A stretch of 64,000 nucleotides of DNA from Oceanospirillaceae bacterium (GTDB lineage Bacteria; Pseudomonadota; Gammaproteobacteria; Pseudomonadales; Balneatricaceae), in NCBI GenBank assembly GCA_018647765.1, contig JABGSN010000058.1:1-64000 (forward strand). Direction: 5' to 3'. Positions within the stretch are counted from its first letter, which is position 1. The number at the start of each line of letters is the position of its first letter. Positions 17,627 to 25,869 of the stretch are shown here, piece by piece. The notes beneath the pieces are model-generated. The model saw nothing but the letters and a program-made list of their open reading frames with translations. It was not told the DNA's origin and searched no databases. The position numbers and the translations under genes are program-made.

Positions 17627-18499
17627 TCAAACTGGTCTGCGGCTAACACCAATACCAAACAATATTGCCAATAACGCAATCATGTCATGCCATACCACGG
17701 TTTCACCCAATACCAAGGCACCGGCAAAGTAGGCAACTACGGGTATTAGGTAGTTTATATTCGACAAAAATGTAGGCCCTGCACGGCGTACTAATACAAA
17801 AAATATAGCTGCCGCTACGCCCGTGGCAAACACTCCTAACCATAACGTGGCCATCAAACTCAATTGACTTACTTGATGCCAATCCACTTGCAGTACTGAC
17901 GGCCACAATAACAAACTAATGACTGCTGCACACAAGGTGACGCCAGTACTGACCACCGATGAGCTGTAGGTGGGTAAACGACGGGCGACAATGGTATTGG
18001 TGGCGTAGAGTACAGCCGCAGAAAGTACTAATAAGCAACCAATCAGGCTATTTTGCGAACCTAGAATGGTAGGACCCAAGATGAGGCCGATGCCCGTAAT
18101 ACCCAAGACAAAGCCCAATAGCTTGTTACGGTTGAGGTTTTCGCCAGTAATAAAAAAATGCGCCAAGATCAAGGTGATCAAGGGCATGATTGCCATCAGC
18201 AAGCCGGCCATGCCGGAAGTAACTAACAGTTGGCCTTTGGCGATAAACCAAAATGGCAGCACGTTGCCTAACAAGCCCATAATCATAAAGTGTAACCATG
18301 CCACTGGGTTTAACGGCAAACGTTTACCTTTAGCGAGCATAAACGCCAACAGTACGGCAGCGCCAATTGATAAGCGCAACACCACAATTTGGTCGGGTGT
18401 AAATTGGCGCAAACTAACGTTGATGGCAATAAAAGAAGTTCCCCAAAGAGCCACTAAGGCAAATAGCAGTAGCCAGTTAATCCGTTGTTCAAGCTGCAT
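17627..18499 (-). CDS. DMT-family (EamA) transporter
   Basis: The 290-residue inner-membrane protein has about ten hydrophobic helices arranged as two EamA repeats (first repeat WLLLFALVALWGTSFIAINV, second beginning near LVLSAAVLYATNTIVARR). The drug/metabolite transporter superfamily exports amino acids, metabolites or drugs, and the substrate cannot be read from sequence. It is convergent with the response regulator gene, with a 19-base gap and no clear terminator. Confidence 0.85.
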   Translation of the reverse strand: MQLEQRINWLLLFALVALWGTSFIAINVSLRQFTPDQIVVLRLSIGAAVLLAFMLAKGKRLPLNPVAWLHFMIMGLLGNVLPFWFIAKGQLLVTSGMAGLLMAIMPLITLILAHFFITGENLNRNKLLGFVLGITGIGLILGPTILGSQNSLIGCLLVLSAAVLYATNTIVARRLPTYSSSVVSTGVTLCAAVISLLLWPSVLQVDWHQVSQLSLMATLWLGVFATGVAAAIFFVLVRRAGPTFLSNINYLIPVVAYFAGALVLGETVVWHDMIALLAILFGIGVSRRPV

Positions 18500-18626
18500 T
18501 GGTATGGTCCTTGTGGCTAGTTTTAGGCAGTTTAGGTATGCAACGTCAGCATACGGGCAATGTTCAAGAATGCAATTAAAAACTTAGGCAATTGCCAATC
18601 CGTATCACATGCTTTATATAATTTAA

Positions 18627-18642
18627 CATAATATACATTATG
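18627..18642. promoter_or_regulatory. Dyad upstream of the XRE regulator (candidate operator)
   Basis: CATAAT ATAC ATTATG has perfect 6-bp arms and lies in an A+T-rich spacer between the divergent transporter and XRE genes. XRE proteins often repress their own promoters, so it is a candidate site only. Confidence 0.35.
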
Positions 18643-18712
18643 CGAAGTTTAATATATGCCTAATGCGGCCCTACCATGGCCACACAAGAATCAGAGAGGT
18701 ATAATTCGAGCT

Positions 18713-19051
18713 ATGCTAGAAATCAGAAACAACAACGTCCCCACTATTTCAAGCTGCCCGGTTCACGAGCGACTTAAACAGGCCCGCATCAAATGCAATA
18801 TTTCGCAGCGTAGTTTGGGCATTGCCGCCGGTATCGACACGGCATCAGCCAGTGCCCGTATGAATCAATATGAACGCGGTAAGCACGTGCCTGATTATGA
18901 CACCCTTTGTAAGCTGGCTCACGTGCTGGGCGTGCCTGTACCTTATTTTTATGCCAATGATGATGAAGCTGGTTTTATGCTCGATATGGCACGACTGTCT
19001 GATGATCAACAACGCCTGGTTAAGGCCTTAGTTCAACGAATCAATTTTTAG
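18713..19051 (+). CDS. XRE-family helix-turn-helix regulator
   Basis: This small DNA-binding protein (112 residues from the ATG at 18713) has a Cro/C1-type helix-turn-helix (ERLKQARIKCNISQRSLG through MNQYERGKHVPDYDTLCKLA). A short C-terminal tail (MARLSDDQQRLVKALVQRIN) may mediate dimerisation. An in-frame ATG at 18656 would add 19 residues that do not look family-like, so the shorter form is preferred with moderate confidence. It stands alone and diverges from the EamA transporter, which could be its target. No prophage genes are nearby. Confidence 0.82.
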   Translation: MLEIRNNNVPTISSCPVHERLKQARIKCNISQRSLGIAAGIDTASASARMNQYERGKHVPDYDTLCKLAHVLGVPVPYFYANDDEAGFMLDMARLSDDQQRLVKALVQRINF

Positions 19052-19122
19052 CCAGCCTATTGGTGCGGGATCGCTGCTCTTTGGCATCTATGTCACCGCG
19101 GCATACAGTAAATTTTGTACAT

Positions 19123-19157
19123 AAAAAAGCCAGCCGATGTAAACATGGGCTGGCTTT
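19123..19157 (-). terminator. Terminator of the 47-residue membrane protein gene
   Basis: AAAGCCAGCC and GGCTGGCTTT form a 10-bp stem. On the minus strand it ends in a T-run (complement of 19123-19128). It begins about 19 bases past the stop of the small gene, which supports that gene being expressed. Confidence 0.75.
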
Positions 19158-19175
19158 AGCTGTCGATGGTTAGGT

Positions 19176-19319
19176 CTATTTGGCGTTTGTCGCCGCCGCA
19201 GCTGCATCCGTTGCCATAGACTGGCGTAAAAGCTTAATGCCATAGGCAGGCAGTGCAACGCAAGCAAAAACAACAGAAAGGCTCGCAGCCAAAGAAATAG
19301 TCGTGTAAGTGTCAAACAT
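19176..19319 (-). CDS. Small single-helix membrane protein (47 aa)
   Basis: On the minus strand an ATG at 19319 follows GGGA by 8 bases. It opens a 47-residue frame: an N-terminal MFDTYTTIS, one hydrophobic helix (LAASLSVVFACVALPAYGI), a short basic turn (KLLRQS), and an Ala-rich tail ending TNAK. A strong terminator follows. Start site, single transmembrane helix and terminator together make it a credible small gene, although it is shorter than common ORF cut-offs. The overlapping 75-residue minus-strand frame at 19088-19315 is less convincing because it runs through the terminator. The function is unknown. Confidence 0.6.
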   Translation of the reverse strand: MFDTYTTISLAASLSVVFACVALPAYGIKLLRQSMATDAAAAATNAK

Positions 19320-19386
19320 AATGACGTCCCAATTAAGTGTAATAATTGGCGGGAATTATACGTATAAACAGAGCCATAAACCAGTT

Positions 19387-19448
19387 AAATAGTGGTCCAA
19401 ATAACCACTATTTGGCGCCCCAATACTTAGCCTAGGTAGACGCCAAAT
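19387..19448 (-). repeat. Two overlapping, mutually exclusive inverted repeats downstream of hspQ
   Basis: AAATAGTGGT (19387-19396) pairs with ACCACTATTT (19404-19413). ATTTGGCG (19410-19417) pairs with CGCCAAAT (19441-19448). The arms share bases 19410-19413, so both stems cannot form fully at once. They lie just past the hspQ stop and may serve as a transcript end or a switch. There is no strong T-run. Confidence 0.45.
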
Positions 19449-19455
19449 ATGGGCC

Positions 19456-19791
19456 TTAATTTAGACTATAACGGTGCACATATTGGCCGTTGGCGAGTGT
19501 AAATAGTGCCTCAATGCCCGCATGCTGTACGGGCTCTACATTGTCAGCAGCACACAGGTTTTGCTGCGACACATAGGATTCGTGATCACTGCCGTCAGTT
19601 AAAAGATGATAAAACGGCTGTTTTTTTTCAATAGGAGGCTTGCCCAAACTAGCCATGGCCTTGCAGGCCTCTTGATACCAATGCTCATCGAGCGAATATT
19701 CAAAATCCACATCAAACACCACCCCACGAAAGCCATAGTGCTTATGCTCCACCACCTGGCCAATATTAAAAAGTGCATGGGTTGTTTGCAT
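19456..19791 (-). CDS. hspQ: Heat shock protein HspQ
   Basis: The 111-residue protein belongs to the HspQ/YccV hemimethylated-DNA-binding fold. In E. coli it is a heat-induced specificity factor for Lon. The family pattern is visible: FNIGQVVEHKHYGFRGVVFDV, then an acidic DEHWY segment, PFYHLL and YVSQQNL. The ATG at 19791 was taken instead of the TTG immediately before it. Lon is encoded in the same window, about 9 kb away. The family assignment is confident, and regulation by sigma-32 could not be established from the upstream sequence. Confidence 0.9.
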   Translation of the reverse strand: MQTTHALFNIGQVVEHKHYGFRGVVFDVDFEYSLDEHWYQEACKAMASLGKPPIEKKQPFYHLLTDGSDHESYVSQQNLCAADNVEPVQHAGIEALFTLANGQYVHRYSLN

Positions 19792-19962
19792 CAACGGGCT
19801 TGCTCAATGGTTAACTGTGAGACACCAGTATACGCCCTTTGTGGCGCTCAATACAGTTGGTTATTGATGTTGTAACCATTACCCGCCGCAATTTGGGCGT
19901 CACATGGTCTTGAAAAACGCTGTCATCACCCCAATTAAACTAGAAGGCATTAAGATAAGTGG

Positions 19963-19984
19963 TTGTAAATACTGAAATTTACAA
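19963..19984. promoter_or_regulatory. Inverted repeat upstream of yccA (candidate operator)
   Basis: TTGTAAAT and ATTTACAA form perfect 8-bp arms around a 6-base centre, about 78 bases before the yccA start. It resembles a TyrR half-site pair (TGTAAA / TTTACA), but the spacing between those halves is 8 rather than 6, so TyrR is not asserted. Confidence 0.35.
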
Positions 19985-20061
19985 TTTATTGCGTAAATTA
20001 CCTAGCATCTTAAGCTAGTTAGATTACAATAATCGATATTGATATAATGAGGATAGTACTT

Positions 20062-20730
20062 ATGCAAGACCAAGTTCAGTTTACCAGCAGCTCACGCGAG
20101 TCTGCCTTAGCCACTAACAAGGTGTTACGCAATACCTACGCCCTACTGTCTATGACGTTGATTTTCAGCGCTGTAACGGCGACCATCGCTATTGCTTCAA
20201 ATGCTGCACCAGTTAACTTCATTGTTCAGCTGGTTGTTTTGCTTGGAACCTTATTTGCATTAAACAAGTTTCAAAACTCAGTTTGGTCGATTCCTTTAGT
20301 ATTCTTCTTCACTGGCTTCCTGGGCTATACCGCAGGCCCTATTGTTAACTTTTATTTAGGTATGGCCAATGGCGGCGACATTGTTACTACTGCCCTAGCC
20401 ATGACGGGCATTACTTTCTTGGGCCTTTCAGCCTATGCCGTTTCCAGCCGTAAAGACTTTAGCTTTATGGGTGGTTTTTTAATGATTGGACTCATCCTTG
20501 TGGTTGTGGCTTCAATTGCTAATATCTTTTTCGCCATTCCTGCGCTATCTCTAGTGATTAGTGCCGTGGGTGTGTTAGTGTTTTCTGGTTTCATCTTGTA
20601 CGACACGAGCCGCATGGTTAACGGTGGTGAAACCAACTACGTGATGATGACGGTGAGCTTGTACCTTAATATCTACAACTTGTTTATGATGTTGTTACAT
20701 CTAACAGGTGCTCTAAGTGGCGATGATTAA
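20062..20730 (+). CDS. yccA: Bax inhibitor-1 family membrane protein YccA
   Basis: The 222-residue inner-membrane protein has seven hydrophobic segments typical of BI-1/YccA proteins (NTYALLSMTLIFSAVTATIA at the first helix, LYLNIYNLFMMLLHLTGALS at the end). E. coli YccA is a substrate and modulator of the FtsH protease. ATG at 20062 is preferred because GAGGA lies about 9 bases upstream. An in-frame ATG at 20047 sits too close to that site. It precedes the tus genes, with a terminator between them. Confidence 0.92.
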   Translation: MQDQVQFTSSSRESALATNKVLRNTYALLSMTLIFSAVTATIAIASNAAPVNFIVQLVVLLGTLFALNKFQNSVWSIPLVFFFTGFLGYTAGPIVNFYLGMANGGDIVTTALAMTGITFLGLSAYAVSSRKDFSFMGGFLMIGLILVVVASIANIFFAIPALSLVISAVGVLVFSGFILYDTSRMVNGGETNYVMMTVSLYLNIYNLFMMLLHLTGALSGDD

Positions 20731-20762
20731 TCGTCACTTGATTCAGCAATCTGAATTCGGAG

Positions 20763-20785
20763 CCCCGCCTTTTGGCGGGGTTTTT
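20763..20785 (+). terminator. Terminator between yccA and tusD
   Basis: CCCCGCC TTTT GGCGGGG plus five T residues is a strong intrinsic terminator. It ends only 5 bases before the tusD ATG, so tusD translation depends on read-through or on a promoter hidden in yccA. Confidence 0.85.
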
Positions 20786-20789
20786 GTAT

Positions 20790-21218
20790 ATGCCTAATAC
20801 CACCCACCCAAACGACGTCACCAGCCTCTCCTATTGCATTGTAGTTCGCTGCGGCCCAAACCAACAAAGCCAATCCCTGTCTGCGCTGCAGTTTACCCAA
20901 GAGCTGTTGGCACAAGGCCATAGGGTGATTCGCGTGTTCTTTTACCAACAGGCGGTACTTATAGCGTCTAACTTTACGGTGATGCCTCAAGATGAGGCTA
21001 ACCTATCGCTACAATGGCAAGCACTGGCACAAGAACACCAGCTGGAATTGGGTGTCTGTATTGCCGGCGCTTTACAAAATGGCATTGTTAACCCTCAAGA
21101 GTGTGAGCGCTACCAGTTGAGCGCTGCAAATCTAGCCCAGGGTTTTCAATTGGTTGGCTTAGGACAGCTTGCCGCGGCCAGTGCAGACTGCGACCGATTA
21201 ATCAGTTTTGGAGCTTAA
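20790..21218 (+). CDS. tusD: Sulfurtransferase complex subunit TusD
   Basis: The 142-residue DsrE-like protein carries the sulfur-relay cysteine in LGVCIAGALQNGI (about residue 90). TusBCD accepts persulfide sulfur from TusA and passes it to TusE and then MnmA for 2-thiouridine in tRNA. The ATG at 20790 is the first that excludes the terminator hairpin. An upstream TTG would lie inside the hairpin. The downstream order tusC-tusB-tusE is complete and tightly spaced, and mnmA is at 35673. Confidence 0.92.
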   Translation: MPNTTHPNDVTSLSYCIVVRCGPNQQSQSLSALQFTQELLAQGHRVIRVFFYQQAVLIASNFTVMPQDEANLSLQWQALAQEHQLELGVCIAGALQNGIVNPQECERYQLSAANLAQGFQLVGLGQLAAASADCDRLISFGA

Positions 21219-21221
21219 CAT

Positions 21222-21572
21222 ATGTCTTGCTTAATTAGCTTAAGTCAATCACCGTATGGCTCTCGGTCTGCTAAGGAATCCTTAGATATTACCTTAGTGT
21301 TGGCCGCATTTGAACAGAATCCTGGCCTGTTATTTATTGACGACGGGGTACTACAGTTATTGCCTAAGAGCCAACAGCCCTCACCTCACAAACATATCGG
21401 CAAGATCATCAGCGCTTTAGAAATGTATGACATAGACGAGCTATGGGTGGAAACTGAGTCACTGCAGGAGCTAGGTTTGCAGTTAGAGCAACTATCGCAG
21501 CCGGTTAAACTCATAGGCCGCCAACAACTGTCTGAACTCTGGTCTAAATATGATCAACATTTGGTATTTTAG
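21222..21572 (+). CDS. tusC: Sulfurtransferase complex subunit TusC
   Basis: The 116-residue DsrF/TusC-like protein (SQSPYGSRSAKESLDITLVL, then FEQNPGLLFIDDGVLQLL) forms the heterohexameric TusBCD complex in the cytoplasm. It starts 3 bases after tusD and ends 2 bases before tusB, so the genes are co-transcribed. No catalytic cysteine is expected in this subunit. Confidence 0.92.
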   Translation: MSCLISLSQSPYGSRSAKESLDITLVLAAFEQNPGLLFIDDGVLQLLPKSQQPSPHKHIGKIISALEMYDIDELWVETESLQELGLQLEQLSQPVKLIGRQQLSELWSKYDQHLVF

Positions 21573-21574
21573 CG

Positions 21575-21853
21575 ATGGCAATATTACACATAATATCGAC
21601 TCATCTGAGTACTGAGGCCCTGGCCAAACTTAAACAGCGAAGTCACGCCGATGACGCATTTGTATTGATGGACGACGGCGTTTATAGCGGCTTGGGTCTG
21701 GCCGATAACCCCCTTTCGGGGTGCAGTGTTTACGTCTTACACCAACATGCCCTACAACGCGGTTTAGGTGGCGTCGAGATGAGTGTGGTTCACATTGATA
21801 TGGCTCAGTTGGTCGCTTTGACTGTGCGCTATAGTTCGTCTATGAGTTGGTGA
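21575..21853 (+). CDS. tusB: Sulfurtransferase complex subunit TusB
   Basis: The 92-residue DsrH/TusB-like protein begins MAILHIISTH and has the family's DAFVLMDDGVY segment. It completes the TusBCD ring. It lies between tusC and tusE with gaps of 2 and 1 bases. Family members are small and divergent, so position in the operon strengthens the call. Confidence 0.88.
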   Translation: MAILHIISTHLSTEALAKLKQRSHADDAFVLMDDGVYSGLGLADNPLSGCSVYVLHQHALQRGLGGVEMSVVHIDMAQLVALTVRYSSSMSW

Positions 21854-21854
21854 T

Positions 21855-23442
<1,588 letters not shown>

Positions 23443-23455
23443 CTAATTAATTAAC

Positions 23456-23845
23456 TCAAAGCCAACGGCCAACACTCATGCCTACAAAAGCACCGAACAA
23501 GCCAAACGCAACGTTGGCAATAATGTTACTTAAAGCCAACATCCAATAACCCTGTTCCATCAAGCGCAAACTGTCTAATGAAAAAGTAGAGAAAGTGGTA
23601 AAGGCGCCTAATAACCCAATCATGATAAATGGGCGCCAGGTCTCGGGTAACATGCCTTTTTCTGTGATTAACACGTACACCAAACCCAAACATAAGGAGC
23701 CTAGTGAGTTGGCCAAAAAGATGGCGACCGGAAAACGACCATTATAAAGTGTACTTATCCACTGCTGTAACCCAAAGCGGCTAACTGCACCTAGTGCTCC
23801 GCCGCAAGCAATTGCTAATAACTGCCCCACTTTATAATTCTCCAT
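23456..23845 (-). CDS. crcB: Fluoride ion exporter CrcB/Fluc
   Basis: The 129-residue protein has four hydrophobic helices and the family signatures GGALGAVSRFGLQQW and GLLGAFTTFSTFSLD, the latter with the conserved TFSTFS channel motif. It forms a dual-topology dimer that exports fluoride. It lies between rarA and serS. I see no recognisable fluoride riboswitch upstream in the 39-base gap. Confidence 0.94.
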   Translation of the reverse strand: MENYKVGQLLAIACGGALGAVSRFGLQQWISTLYNGRFPVAIFLANSLGSLCLGLVYVLITEKGMLPETWRPFIMIGLLGAFTTFSTFSLDSLRLMEQGYWMLALSNIIANVAFGLFGAFVGMSVGRWL

Positions 23846-23884
23846 AGAACTACTACCGGGCCATATTATAGCCTACTCAAGAGG

Positions 23885-25228
23885 CTATTTATAACGCTGC
23901 TGATCACTAATTTGATTGAGTTGAGCGAGTTTTTCTAACTTTTCGCCAATCTTGCCTTCAAGCCCACGATCCGATGGTTGGTAAAGTACATGATGGGCCA
24001 ATGGCTCTGGCAGGTAACTCTCGCCAGCCGCAAATGCCATGGGCTCAAGATGCGCATAACGATAATCGTCGCCATGGCCCATGGACTTGGCTAACTGCGT
24101 TGGCGCATTACGTAAATGGTTGGGGACTTCGTAACCGGGTTCTTCTCTAGCTAACTTCATGGCCGCCTTGAAGGCCGTGTCCACGGCATTGCTCTTGGCA
24201 GCACAAGCACAGTAGACCGCCGCGTGGGCTATTGCTCGATTACCTTCAGCGGATCCAACCCGCTCAAACACCTGCCAAGCGTTAACGGCGACTTGTAATG
24301 CCCTGGGATCGGCATTGCCAATGTCTTCTGAAGCGATGGCTAACAGGCGCCTGGCGATGTACAAGGGGTCGCAACCGGCATCAAACATACGCGCTAACCA
24401 ATACAGCGCACCACTAGGGTCTGATCCACGCACGGATTTATGAAACGCAGAAATCTGGTCATAAAAGATATCGCCGCCTTTATCAAATCGTTTGGGGCTG
24501 GTTTGTAATACTTGTTCTAGCACAGTGTTATCAATGATTTGCACTGCGCCGGAAGTCTCAGCGAGGTCGCTAGCGATCTCCAATAGGTTTAACAGGCGTC
24601 GTGCGTCGCCATCGGCGGCCTGTAGCAACAACCGTTGCTGTGGTTCTTCAATGCTAATGTTGAGCTTGCCTAGGCCCCGCTCTTCATCCGCCAAGGCTTG
24701 TTTTAGCAGTTGCGCGAGCTCTGTTTCGCTGAGGGACTTGAGGATATAAACCCGAGACCGTGACATAAGCGCATTGTTAAGTTCAAAGGCTGGGTTTTCG
24801 GTCGTGGCACCGACAAAAATGAAGGTACCATCTTCTATGTAAGGTAAAAATGCATCTTGTTGTGATTTGTTAAAGCGATGTACTTCATCAACAAATAACA
24901 CACTGTCGCGGTCGGACTGAGCCCGAACCTGTTTGGCTTCTTCAACCGCACTACGAATGTCTTTAACACCAGACATGACCGCCGACATGGTCATAAAATG
25001 GGCATCACTGACATGACTCATTAGACGTGCAAGGGTGGTTTTACCCACCCCTGGAGGGCCCCACAAGATCATGCTGTGCAGCAAGCCTTGTTGTAACGCA
25101 CGACCAAGGCTTTTACCTTCGGCTAAGAGGTGAGATTGGCCCGCGTATTGATCAAGGGTCTGTGGCCGCATTCGGTCTGCAAGCGGCTGGTAACCGCGTG
25201 ATTGTTGAGCAAATAAATCGTTGATCAA
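23885..25228 (-). CDS. rarA: Replication-associated recombination protein A (RarA/MgsA)
   Basis: The 447-residue AAA+ ATPase, related to clamp loaders and RuvB, acts at stalled replication forks. Walker A is [12 protein letters not shown] (about residue 58), Walker B is LFVDEVHRFN, and sensor 1 lies in GATTENPAFELN. The C-terminal tetramerisation region (YRYAHLEPMAFAAGESYLPE) is typical. Its start overlaps the lolA stop by 4 bases, indicating translational coupling. Confidence 0.95.
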   Translation of the reverse strand: MINDLFAQQSRGYQPLADRMRPQTLDQYAGQSHLLAEGKSLGRALQQGLLHSMILWGPPGVGKTTLARLMSHVSDAHFMTMSAVMSGVKDIRSAVEEAKQVRAQSDRDSVLFVDEVHRFNKSQQDAFLPYIEDGTFIFVGATTENPAFELNNALMSRSRVYILKSLSETELAQLLKQALADEERGLGKLNISIEEPQQRLLLQAADGDARRLLNLLEIASDLAETSGAVQIIDNTVLEQVLQTSPKRFDKGGDIFYDQISAFHKSVRGSDPSGALYWLARMFDAGCDPLYIARRLLAIASEDIGNADPRALQVAVNAWQVFERVGSAEGNRAIAHAAVYCACAAKSNAVDTAFKAAMKLAREEPGYEVPNHLRNAPTQLAKSMGHGDDYRYAHLEPMAFAAGESYLPEPLAHHVLYQPSDRGLEGKIGEKLEKLAQLNQISDQQRYK

Positions 25229-25848
25229 AGTTCACCCATGGCAACAACGTCGACCCCTTCGGGCACGTCAAACTCAAACAAAGAGGCATCGATGATGGGG
25301 TTTAGGCTTACGTTAGTAAAACTCAAACTCGTCTTTTGATGCATGCTGTCTTCCAATTGCATTTCCAGTAGTTGAGCGTTTTTAAAGTTGATGCGCAAGC
25401 TCTGATACAGGCTTTCTGGGTCTTTAGGTGTAAGCCTGTAAAAGACTAAGCCGCCCTCACCTCGTTTCATCACCACCTCAAACTGTGCGCCAATATCCTT
25501 GCTATTGCCGCTGAGCAATAGTGCGGGTGTATTGGTGGTACGTTGATCCAACTTTTGTACGGTCACCTGTTCTAAATCTTGATCGTAGATCCACAAGCGC
25601 TGGCCATTACTTACAAGCAACTGTGCAAATGGATCCTCCGTTTGCCACCAAAACTGGTTCGGCTGGGCCAACACCATGTGCCCATGGGTTTCCTGCAGGC
25701 GACTACCGCTGGCATCTAATAGATATTGGACAAAATCGGCTTCTATGTTGTTACGCTGGCCTAATTGTTGGCTCAGGGCTTGGGCAGCGGTTTGCCCAAA
25801 GGTGAGCATAGAGCAGGTTAAAGCAAACAGTAACGCGGCTACGCGCAT
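25225..25848 (-). CDS. lolA: Outer-membrane lipoprotein carrier protein LolA
   Basis: This periplasmic chaperone (207 residues from ATG 25848) ferries lipoproteins from LolCDE to LolB. A cleavable signal peptide (MRVAALLFALTCSMLTFGQT, then AAQA) is followed by the LolA half-barrel with NNIEADFVQYLLDASGSRLQ and QFWWQTEDPFAQLLVSNGQR. ATG 25848 follows AGGA by 7 bases. An in-frame ATG at 25863 would add MLGLF, so the start is not certain. It lies 21 bases (or 6 from the upstream start) after ftsK and overlaps rarA. Confidence 0.92.
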   Translation of the reverse strand: MRVAALLFALTCSMLTFGQTAAQALSQQLGQRNNIEADFVQYLLDASGSRLQETHGHMVLAQPNQFWWQTEDPFAQLLVSNGQRLWIYDQDLEQVTVQKLDQRTTNTPALLLSGNSKDIGAQFEVVMKRGEGGLVFYRLTPKDPESLYQSLRINFKNAQLLEMQLEDSMHQKTSLSFTNVSLNPIIDASLFEFDVPEGVDVVAMGEL

Positions 25849-25869
25849 AAATAATCCTAACATATGGGG

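Noticed and set aside
18066-18587. Plus-strand 173-residue frame antisense to the EamA transporter
   Set aside because: The transporter frame has clear membrane helices. The antisense frame is compositionally biased and unsupported.
19088-19315. Minus-strand 75-residue frame overlapping the small membrane protein
   Set aside because: It runs through the terminator hairpin, and the overlapping 47-residue frame has better start and stop context.
19963-19984. TyrR box upstream of yccA
   Set aside because: The half sites TGTAAA and TTTACA are 8 bases apart rather than 6, and yccA has no aromatic-pathway link.
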